From contig DEKW01000010.1 of assembly GCA_002354055.1 (NCBI GenBank), positions 1 through 37,374 on the forward strand: a DNA stretch of 37,374 nucleotides. The letters run 5' to 3'. The DNA comes from Bacteroidales bacterium UBA2712 (lineage in GTDB: Bacteria; Bacteroidota; Bacteroidia; Bacteroidales; Paludibacteraceae). Positions 31,445-37,374 of the stretch are shown in pieces. Position 1 is the stretch's first letter. The number at the start of each line of letters is the position of its first letter. A model generated the notes under the pieces. It was not told the DNA's origin, ran no database searches, and worked only from the letters and a program-made list of their open reading frames with translations. The translations under genes and the position numbers were made by a program.

Positions 31445-31528
31445 AGACTCCTTGAACCCGTAAGTACTACATACGTACCCTATATAGGGTAGTATGTGTA
31501 CGTACTTAGGGTATCAGGTGTGGAGTCT
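31445..31528. repeat. Large imperfect palindrome
   Basis: The centre is the perfect 14-bp palindrome ACCCTATATAGGGT (31477-31490). The arms extend outward as 31461-31483 against 31484-31508, with TAAGTAC at one end and GTACTTA at the other. An outer pair AGACTCC (31445-31451) / GGAGTCT (31522-31528) extends it to 84 bp. It follows the HD gene stop by 3 bp and has no T run, so it is not a plain terminator. A REP-like or cruciform element is possible. Confidence 0.65.
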
Positions 31529-31577
31529 GTCAATCGGACACAAAATGCACATTTCTGACTTTTTCAGTCACCAATAT

Positions 31578-31608
31578 TTGCATATATCAAAATTTTTTTG
31601 TATCTTTG
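31578..31608 (+). promoter_or_regulatory. Promoter of the 109-residue orphan gene
   Basis: TTG (31578-31580), a 20-nt spacer and TATCTTTG (31601-31608). Predicted start near 31613, giving a leader of about 173 nt before ATG 31786. Confidence 0.82.
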
Positions 31609-31612
31609 CACT

Positions 31613-31785
31613 CGGTTTTGATAGTTGTAGGACCTCTTAGTAGGTCCAAACGGTCCATTCCCGCGACCTCCCCGCGACCTGCCCGCGACCCAGAGCATCC
31701 TTCCGTTGAAGCGGAAGGAAGTCCATGACCGATCTGCCTAGGATGGTAAAAAAAATGTTTAACATAATAAAAACCTAAACTTAAC
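31613..31785 (+). promoter_or_regulatory. Structured 5' leader
   Basis: The leader holds a hairpin GGACCT-6-AGGTCC (31630-31647), three CCGCGACC repeats with an 11-nt period (31661, 31672, 31683) and a 7-bp hairpin CCTTCCG-6-CGGAAGG (31699-31718). A closing pairing joins CGGTC (31651-31655) to GACCG (31727-31731). A seven-codon ORF (31756-31779, MFNIIKT) ends 6 nt before the gene. The GC-rich core stands out in AT-rich DNA. A cis-regulatory RNA is likely; the class was not recognised. Confidence 0.55.
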
Positions 31786-32115
31786 ATGCAAATTATTCCT
31801 ATTACCCCGATTGACTCCATGTTTGGTAAAGTCAACGACCGCGCCGGATACTATATCCGTCGCTCACCCAATGGCAAACTCTATTCCTCTAAATGCCCTG
31901 ACCGAACCGGTCATGTCAAAACTCCTGCCGAAGCAGCCAACCAACGCCGCTTGGCGGTTATCTCAGAGATGATCAACCGCCGCAAGCAGGATCCCGTCTT
32001 GTCCGCCCAAGACCAAGCGGCCTTCCTTGCCCAACGTAACCTCCCCAACGGCAAAACCACCCTCCGTTCCTATCTCTTCGCCCTCTGCGCCAAAGAATTA
32101 AATTCTATACAATAG
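31786..32115 (+). CDS. Orphan 109-residue protein
   Basis: The sequence starts MQIIPITPIDSMFGKVNDRA and continues GYYIRRSPNGKLYSSKCPDR. It is basic and cytoplasmic, with no signal peptide. The middle (PAEAANQRRLAVISEMINRR) is helical and Arg-rich, and the end (NLPNGKTTLRSYLFALCAKE) is also helical. Basic charge and a small N-terminal beta unit fit nucleic-acid binding, but this is inference. I do not recognise the family. Its promoter is strong and its leader is structured, so expression is probably controlled after transcription starts. It is not in an operon. Confidence 0.6.
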   Translation: MQIIPITPIDSMFGKVNDRAGYYIRRSPNGKLYSSKCPDRTGHVKTPAEAANQRRLAVISEMINRRKQDPVLSAQDQAAFLAQRNLPNGKTTLRSYLFALCAKELNSIQ

Positions 32116-32167
32116 TATTCCTATCTGCAGCAAAATTAACTTTTTCGCACAGTTTTTGTAAAAATCC

Positions 32168-32198
32168 TTGCATATGTCAAAAAAAAGCAGTAACTTTG
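32168..32198 (+). promoter_or_regulatory. Promoter of the toxin-antitoxin pair
   Basis: TTG (32168-32170), a 20-nt spacer identical to that of glyA, and TAACTTTG (32191-32198). Leader of about 37 nt. A true Shine-Dalgarno AGGAG (32227-32231) lies 8 nt before ATG 32240, unusual in this lineage. Confidence 0.85.
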
Positions 32199-32239
32199 CA
32201 GCCGAAAGTTGCAAAGATTAACCAAAAGGAGACAAAACT

Positions 32240-32518
32240 ATGTGTATGTACAATCTATCATTAGACGAAGAACTCGTTCAGCGTACACGCCGATCATTTG
32301 CAAACGAGGCGGATATGACGGCTTGGCTGCAAAGACAAGTTGAGGCATTGTTGATTGAGTATAACACGACACAACAAACCGTCCGGCGCAAGGCACGAGA
32401 AGCGGTTGAAGTGATGCGTAACATCAGCGAACAGAATGGTAATTCCGAAATGACTTTGGAAGATATCAATCGTGAAATTCAATTAGCACGGCAAGCAAGA
32501 AAATCAACGGCAATATGA
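32240..32518 (+). CDS. Putative antitoxin partner of PIN toxin
   Basis: The 92-residue protein reads MCMYNLSLDEELVQRTRRSF, then ADMTAWLQRQVEALLIEY. This resembles a short ribbon-helix-helix DNA-binding module, with a helical middle (QTVRRKAREAVEVMRNISEQ) and a C-terminal part (MTLEDINREIQLARQARK) that could wrap the toxin. Its stop overlaps the toxin start by 4 bp (ATGA), the normal order of type II modules: antitoxin first, then toxin. It probably represses its own promoter. The call rests on position and size, since the family was not named. Confidence 0.65.
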   Translation: MCMYNLSLDEELVQRTRRSFANEADMTAWLQRQVEALLIEYNTTQQTVRRKAREAVEVMRNISEQNGNSEMTLEDINREIQLARQARKSTAI

Positions 32519-32928
32519 AAACCTTCTATGCTGTTTTTGACACAAACGTGCTCGTATCTTCTTTGTTGACAAAACGAGTTGATTCTCCAACCCTCCAGTT
32601 GTTGCATCTTGTGTTCGATGGGCAGATTGTATTACTTTATAATGATGATATTATCTGTGAATATGAAGATGTTTTGCACCGTGGACACTTCGCATTTCCT
32701 ACTGAGCGCGTACAAGAATTAATTGATTTAGTTAAGACAGGCTTGCACATTGATCCAACAGCAAGTGGCGAGATATTTCCAGACAAAGACGATCAAGTTT
32801 TTTACGAAGTTGCTCTTTCGAAAGAGGATGGCTATGTCGTAACCGGCAACACCAAACATTTTCCAAAATCTCCTATTGTTGTAACTCCTGCCGAAATGAT
32901 GCAGATAGTACAAGAAACAAATAAATAA
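32515..32928 (+). CDS. PIN-domain toxin (COG1569-like)
   Basis: This 137-residue PIN-fold ribonuclease resembles the COG1569 (PIN_3) group. It starts MKTFYAVFDTNVLVSSLLTK with the first acidic residue Asp (FDTNVL). ICEYEDVLHR gives the Glu, and FPDKDDQVFYEVALSKEDGY the Asp cluster. VVTGNTKHFPKSPIVVTPAE is the typical PIN_3 end. PIN toxins cleave RNA, often tRNA or mRNA, when freed of antitoxin. The gene starts inside the antitoxin stop, and the pair is isolated in AT-rich DNA next to palindromes, which fits recent transfer. Confidence 0.82.
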   Translation: MKTFYAVFDTNVLVSSLLTKRVDSPTLQLLHLVFDGQIVLLYNDDIICEYEDVLHRGHFAFPTERVQELIDLVKTGLHIDPTASGEIFPDKDDQVFYEVALSKEDGYVVTGNTKHFPKSPIVVTPAEMMQIVQETNK

Positions 32929-33002
32929 CGAAAACAATTACCGCCTATGATAAAAAACGATTAAAAGGCAACCATACATAAATAATAAGCATTGCGCGAT
33001 TC

Positions 33003-33127
33003 TTGGTCATACGAAACTGGACACTTCAACTGACACAAGTACAAGAACAAAGCACGATGCTCACGAGAGGCGTGAGCTTTGTTCGATAATTGGTACTTGT
33101 AGGTAGTCCAGAATCCTGTATGACCAA
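33003..33127. repeat. 125-bp interrupted palindrome
   Basis: Five nested inverted pairs are seen: TTGGTCATAC/GTATGACCAA (33003, 33118), CTGGAC/GTCCAG (33017, 33106), ACAAGTAC/GTACTTGT (33035, 33093), GAACAAAGC/GCTTTGTTC (33045, 33076) and GCTCACG/CGTGAGC (33059, 33071). It folds as one long hairpin with small bulges. It lies between the PIN toxin and the orphan secreted gene. It could be a non-autonomous element (MITE/REP type) or a structured RNA. Confidence 0.7.
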
Positions 33128-33226
33128 AGAAACGAAAAAGTTTCACGCTCTTTTTATATGCATATAAGAATAATCAATAATTAAAACCGATGAGGCGATG
33201 GGATGATATAACCGCCGACAAATACC

Positions 33227-34516
33227 ATGAAAAGAATCATATCCACTCTATTAATTCTCATGGCTTATACCATAATGTGCAAAGCCGAATATGATTTTAG
33301 TACCTTTATGTATCCATTTGGTTTTCGCACATATTATTCTGAAGATTCTAATGGGAAAACCACAAGTATGAGCCAGTTTAGTTTCAAATCTCAAGCATAT
33401 AATAATTTTCTTGTAGAAGAAGTATATATTGGTATGGGAATGAATTCTGCTACAAGTCTTTACCGCTACCATATAGAAGATAATACGGTAGTTTCAGATG
33501 TGCAGATAAGAAATAATGCCTTAACAGGTACAACAAAATATCAAGACATATTAACACTTTTCGCTTTCCCAAAAGAAGATAAGCCTTATAAGTGGAAAGA
33601 AATAGACAGAGGAGATAAGTATCAATGTACATCAGAATATGTTTATCTAAATTTTTCCATCTATTCTAAGAGTTATTTCTTGAAAGCCATAAAAATAACA
33701 AGGGACAATAGTTTTGCTGTTGGCAAAGAAAAACATAAATTTATTGAGAAAAGCTATTGGGTAAGCGACTTTGGTCGTATAATTACTATTGTAAATTGGG
33801 ATGGAGTTAAAAGAATTTCCTCTAAGTTGGATGTTTTAGATTATTTTCAGGAGATGTCTAAAGAGGAATACAATACATATATTCAAAAGAAGAAAGATGA
33901 GGAAAGACGGGCTAAAGAAGCTGCAGAAGCCGAAGCTCTATTAAGGAAAAAGATGGCAGCTTTCAAAGAGAAAACAAAGCCAAGACCATTTGAAGAAAAA
34001 TACGCCATATATCAGCAACCAATAATCGATATAATTGAAAGTCAAATCTATACATTAGATTCTGTTGGCAATGAGCCTATGATAATTACTATTGCATCAA
34101 ATTATGACGTGAAAGTTCAAGATGGCGCGTTCTCCGCTTCTTCTCTAATTGGAGAATCTATTAAGGAATATCTAAAGACGCTCTTAAATGAAGGAAATAT
34201 TCAACTGGATACTGCTATTAATCCCACAACTAATAAAAGTACTGAAATACCTCTGGTACTGAAAATATCTCAAATTCCCTCTATAGTTACCCAGAAGTAC
34301 TTTTTGAATTATAAAAAAGGTTTATGGTATGATGCAGAAACACAGGATTTGCTTGATCCTTCATCATCACTCGGAGATATGCTATATACATCTGCGGCAG
34401 AATTCCGTTTGAGATATAAAAGAGCTAAGCGGATCACTATTGAGGTAAAGTATATTGACTTTAACAATAAACTACATTTAAAAGGAGTAAAAAAAGTATA
34501 TACTAGAAAAGAATAA
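33227..34516 (+). CDS. Orphan secreted protein
   Basis: This 429-residue protein has a signal peptide (MKRIISTLLILMAYTIMCKA). The mature part begins EYDFSTFMYPFGFRTYYSED and is aromatic-rich beta sequence to about 220. Residues 225-255 form a highly charged helix or coiled coil (QKKKDEERRAKEAAEAEALL). The C-terminal half is a mixed alpha/beta domain (AIYQQPIIDIIESQIYTLDS, AEFRLRYKRAKRITIEVKYI). No family is recognised. Codon use and base composition are clearly AT-rich compared with the flanking pump and PFOR genes, suggesting acquisition. No standard promoter is seen upstream; a palindromic element lies there instead. Confidence 0.6.
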   Translation: MKRIISTLLILMAYTIMCKAEYDFSTFMYPFGFRTYYSEDSNGKTTSMSQFSFKSQAYNNFLVEEVYIGMGMNSATSLYRYHIEDNTVVSDVQIRNNALTGTTKYQDILTLFAFPKEDKPYKWKEIDRGDKYQCTSEYVYLNFSIYSKSYFLKAIKITRDNSFAVGKEKHKFIEKSYWVSDFGRIITIVNWDGVKRISSKLDVLDYFQEMSKEEYNTYIQKKKDEERRAKEAAEAEALLRKKMAAFKEKTKPRPFEEKYAIYQQPIIDIIESQIYTLDSVGNEPMIITIASNYDVKVQDGAFSASSLIGESIKEYLKTLLNEGNIQLDTAINPTTNKSTEIPLVLKISQIPSIVTQKYFLNYKKGLWYDAETQDLLDPSSSLGDMLYTSAAEFRLRYKRAKRITIEVKYIDFNNKLHLKGVKKVYTRKE

Positions 34517-34539
34517 AAAATACTCTTATTTAAACCACA

Positions 34540-34573
34540 AAAGAACGCGCGTACATGTGTACACGCGTTCTTT
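34540..34573. terminator. Bidirectional terminator
   Basis: AAAGAACGCG (34540-34549) and CGCGTTCTTT (34564-34573) are a perfect 10-bp inverted repeat, with GTACA/TGTAC inside. It lies between the convergent orphan gene (ends 34516) and PFOR gene (ends 34591), with A/T-rich ends for both directions. Confidence 0.75.
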
Positions 34574-34590
34574 ACTTTTAGTAATGTGGA

Positions 34591-37374
34591 TTACCAAGCG
34601 GTACCTAACATTCTCAGGTAAGACTTGTATCGCCACTGAGCGTTCTCCTGAGCGGCGGCGAAGAGCTCGTCTGCCTCTTTCGGGAATTGCTTTGCTACAG
34701 AAGCGAAACGAACCTCACCCTTGAGGTAGTCTTGGAACTTATCCCACTGCGGCTCTTTGGAGTCGAGCTGGAACGGGTTCTTGCCTTCTGCTTCGAGCTG
34801 CGGGTTGTAACGCCAGAGGTGCCAGTAACCGCACTCAACAGCCTTAGCCTCCTCAGCCTGGGACTTGCCCATACCTGCTTTCAGACCGTGGTTGATACAC
34901 GGAGCGTAAGCGATGATGAGCGACGGTCCGGGATAAGCCTCCGCCTCGCGGATAGCCTTCAGCGTCTGCGCCTGGTCTGCACCCATAGCAATCTGTGCTA
35001 CATAGACATATCCGTAGGTGGTAGCGATCATACCGAGGTCTTTCTTGCGTACACGCTTACCCATAGCTGCGAACTTAGCGATAGCGCCGAGCGGCGTAGC
35101 CTTGGAAGCCTGACCACCGGTGTTGGAGTACACCTCGGTATCGAGCACGAGGATGTTGACATCTTCGCCGGAAGCGATGACGTGGTCGAGTCCGCCGTAA
35201 CCGATATCATAGGAAGCACCGTCACCGCCGACAATCCACTGGCTGCGTTTAACGATATGGTCTTTGTGCTTGAGGATCTCCTTGCAGGTGTCGCAACCGC
35301 ATTTCTCCATAGCAGCCACCATCGGCTCGTAGAGGTCGTTAGTGATCTTGGCGTCATTGCGGTTGTCGAGCCACTTTTGGAACATCTCTTTGAGTTCAGC
35401 CGAGCAGTCAGCGCACTCAAGACCTTTCTGCATGAGAGCAGCAAGACGCTCGCGCAGTTTGCGGTGGGCAATCTGCATACCGAGACCGTACTCGCAGAAG
35501 TCCTCGAAGAGGGAGTTGGACCATGCAGGACCGTGACCCTTCTCGTTCTTGGTGTACGGAGTGGAAGGAACAGAACCGGAGTAGATAGAGGTACAACCGG
35601 TAGCGTTAGCGATGATCTCGCGGTCGCCGACGAGTTGGCTGATGAGTTTCAGATACGGTGTCTCACCGCAACCGGAGCAAGCGCCGGAGAACTCGAAGAG
35701 CGGAGTTGCGAACTGCGAGTTCTTGACGTTGGCAGCGATGTCAACGAGGTCTTGCTTGGAAGCGACGTGCTCTACGCAGTAGTCCCAGTTGGCAGCCTCG
35801 CCGAGTTGGCTCTCGAGGTCAACCATAGCGAGTGCCTTGCCTGTCTTCGGATTGCCCGGACAAACATCGACACAGTTACCGCAACCGAGGCAGTCCATAA
35901 CGCCGACCTGCATACGGAAGTGCATACCCTTCATGGCAGCCGGAGCTTTCATTTCTCTTGTTTGAGCGGCTGCGCCTGTTTGAAGTTGTTTGAAGTTGTT
36001 TAATTCCGTTTCATCCAAAACGAACGGACGGATACAAGCGTGAGGACATACGTACGCACACTTGTTACACTCGATACAGTTGTCTGCGGTCCAAACCGGA
36101 ACGAACGCAGACACACCACGTTTCTCGAACTTGGCGGTACCTGCAGGCCATGCGCCGTCCTCGATGCCCTTGAAAGCGGAAACAGGGAGGAGGTCACCGT
36201 CCTGACCGTTGATAGGACGAACGACCTTGGTGATGAACTCCGGCTCATCTCCGTAGTCCTTAGCGGGATCAGCAGGCAGGCTCGACCATGCGGGATCGAT
36301 AGCCAGCTCCTGATACTCGCCGCCGCGATCCACAGCTGCGTAGTTCTTATTAACGACATCCTCGCCCTTCTTGCCGTAGGACTTCACGATGAAGTGCTTC
36401 ATCTCCTCAACGGCTTTGTCAACAGGGATGACTGCGGTGATACGGAAGAATGCAGACTGGAGGATGGTGTTGGTACGGTTGCCCAGACCGATCTCCTGTG
36501 CGATCTTCGTAGCGTTGATGTAATAAACTTTAATCTTATGGTCAGCGAAGTATTTCTTCACTTTGTTCGGCAGGTTCTTAACCAGTTCGTCACCCTCCCA
36601 GATGGTGTTCAAGAGGAACGTACCGCCGTCCTGCAGACCGCGGGTCACGTCGTACATATGGAGGTAAGCCTGTACGTGGCAAGCCACGAAGTTAGGCGTG
36701 GTAACGAGATAGGTCGAGTGGATAGGCTCGTCGCCGAAACGGAGGTGCGAGCAAGTGAATCCACCGGATTTCTTACTATCGTAAGAGAAGTAAGCCTGGC
36801 AGTATTTGTCGGTGGTGTCACCGATGATCTTCACGGAGTTCTTGTTAGCACCTACGGTACCGTCTGCACCGAGGCCGTAGAACTTAGCCTGGAAGAGCGA
36901 AGCGTCACCCATCGCGATCTCCTCGCCAACAGGCAGAGAAGTGAAGGTGAGGTCATCGTTGATACCCACGGTGAAGTGGTTCTTCGGTTGCGGCAGGGCG
37001 AGGTTCTCGAATACTGCCAACATCTGTGCCGGAGTGGTATCGTTGGAACCCAGACCGTAACGACCGCCTACTACGAGCAGGTCCTTCAGACCGAGTTCGT
37101 CGAGTGCGTCGCGTACATCGAGGTAAAGCGGTTCGCCGTTAGCGCCCGGCTCTTTGGTACGATCGAGCACGCAGATACGTTTCACGCTCTTCGGCAGCGC
37201 CTCTTGCAGATACTTGAGGCTGAACGGACGATAGAGGTGCACGTTGATCAGACCGAGTTTCTTGTTACCCTTGGCAGCCTCATAGTCGATGACTTCGCGG
37301 ATAGCCTCGCAAGCAGAACCCATACAGATGATGATGTTCTCTGCGTCGGGAGCACCGTAGTAGTTGAACGGACG
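34591..37374 (-). CDS. nifJ: Pyruvate:ferredoxin (flavodoxin) oxidoreductase, 5' end beyond window
   Basis: About 928 codons are seen; the frame is open to the window edge, and the first 250 or so residues are missing. PFOR converts pyruvate and CoA to acetyl-CoA, CO2 and reduced ferredoxin. The frame starts RPFNYYGAPDAENIIICMGS, matching domain II. Then come FYGLGADGTVGANKNSVKI (CoA-acting domain III), a ferredoxin domain with CIECNKCAYVCPHAC and CLGCGNCVDVCPGN for two [4Fe-4S] clusters, and the TPP domain with FSGACSGCGETPYLKLI and, later, NILVLDTEVYSNTGGQASKA. A 10-bp tandem repeat (35977-36002) encodes NNFKQLQT between domains. Anaerobic energy metabolism is implied. Confidence 0.97.
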   Translation of the reverse strand, partial: RPFNYYGAPDAENIIICMGSACEAIREVIDYEAAKGNKKLGLINVHLYRPFSLKYLQEALPKSVKRICVLDRTKEPGANGEPLYLDVRDALDELGLKDLLVVGGRYGLGSNDTTPAQMLAVFENLALPQPKNHFTVGINDDLTFTSLPVGEEIAMGDASLFQAKFYGLGADGTVGANKNSVKIIGDTTDKYCQAYFSYDSKKSGGFTCSHLRFGDEPIHSTYLVTTPNFVACHVQAYLHMYDVTRGLQDGGTFLLNTIWEGDELVKNLPNKVKKYFADHKIKVYYINATKIAQEIGLGNRTNTILQSAFFRITAVIPVDKAVEEMKHFIVKSYGKKGEDVVNKNYAAVDRGGEYQELAIDPAWSSLPADPAKDYGDEPEFITKVVRPINGQDGDLLPVSAFKGIEDGAWPAGTAKFEKRGVSAFVPVWTADNCIECNKCAYVCPHACIRPFVLDETELNNFKQLQTGAAAQTREMKAPAAMKGMHFRMQVGVMDCLGCGNCVDVCPGNPKTGKALAMVDLESQLGEAANWDYCVEHVASKQDLVDIAANVKNSQFATPLFEFSGACSGCGETPYLKLISQLVGDREIIANATGCTSIYSGSVPSTPYTKNEKGHGPAWSNSLFEDFCEYGLGMQIAHRKLRERLAALMQKGLECADCSAELKEMFQKWLDNRNDAKITNDLYEPMVAAMEKCGCDTCKEILKHKDHIVKRSQWIVGGDGASYDIGYGGLDHVIASGEDVNILVLDTEVYSNTGGQASKATPLGAIAKFAAMGKRVRKKDLGMIATTYGYVYVAQIAMGADQAQTLKAIREAEAYPGPSLIIAYAPCINHGLKAGMGKSQAEEAKAVECGYWHLWRYNPQLEAEGKNPFQLDSKEPQWDKFQDYLKGEVRFASVAKQFPKEADELFAAAQENAQWRYKSYLRMLGTAW

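Noticed and set aside
31661..31690. CRISPR-like repeats
   Set aside because: Three 8-nt units with 3-nt spacers are far too short for repeats and spacers, and no cas gene is present.
33003..33127. Integron attC site
   Set aside because: The ends lack the RYYYAAC/GTTRRRY boxes, and no integrase is in the window.
34687..36003. 438-codon plus-strand ORF
   Set aside because: It is antisense to PFOR and made of mirrored codons of that gene; no start signal or family likeness.

Overview
The window looks like chromosomal DNA of an uncultured Bacteroidales bacterium (phylum Bacteroidota). The evidence is the repeated Bacteroidota-type promoter (TTG, about 20 nt, TAnnTTTG) and lineage-typical families: a DUF4837 lipoprotein, a GCANRG...GGPKDTTPP Ig-like lipoprotein, DUF4874/DUF4832 and PepSY-like proteins. 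A pyruvate:ferredoxin oxidoreductase suggests anaerobic metabolism. By eye, core genes are moderately GC-rich, while three stretches (about 1-550, 3950-6550 and 31560-34580) are clearly AT-rich and hold orphan, broken or mobile-type genes.

Layout. 1-954: a truncated lipoprotein, a small membrane protein, a likely small RNA and two terminators. 955-2838: a secreted SGNH/GDSL esterase. 2938-6420: a variable patch with a REP-associated transposase-like protein, a decayed methyltransferase-like tail, two orphan membrane/lipoprotein genes, an HNH protein and an ORF6N/RhuM-like gene remnant. 6663-9966: glyA, an AraC regulator and a DUF4837 lipoprotein. 9944-24523 (minus): nine tightly packed genes that read as one operon behind one visible promoter at about 24600. 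In transcription order they are a DUF4832 secreted protein, an RND adaptor, an RND pump fused to its outer-membrane factor, a secreted protein of unknown function, a DPP IV-like peptidase, a ROK kinase, a polysaccharide deacetylase, an Ig-like lipoprotein and PnuC. 24671-25252: a Nudix hydrolase. 25213-28548 (minus): a SpoIIE-type phosphatase, a VanX-like dipeptidase and a pectate-lyase-like protein. 28711-31442 (plus): PepSY-like, Na/Pi cotransporter and HD-domain genes. 31443-34516: an AT-rich accessory stretch with two large palindromes, a structured leader ahead of an orphan gene, a PIN toxin-antitoxin pair and an orphan secreted protein. 34591-37374: the C-terminal three quarters of PFOR.

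Functional themes are envelope biology and export (efflux, lipoproteins, periplasmic peptidases, cell-wall dipeptidase) and secreted enzymes for plant-type polysaccharides (CE12-like esterase, PL1-like lyase). Central metabolism is represented by glyA, PFOR, PnuC, ROK and Nudix genes.

The most unusual items are: the 1504-residue RND pump/OMF fusion, with an internal lipoprotein signal at the junction; a promoter consensus extended into the spacer, seen twelve times; a degenerate second copy of a C-terminal tail just after a stop codon; a structured leader with an 11-nt GC-rich triple repeat; a candidate small RNA; and two large imperfect palindromes. No rRNA, tRNA or CRISPR array was recognised.
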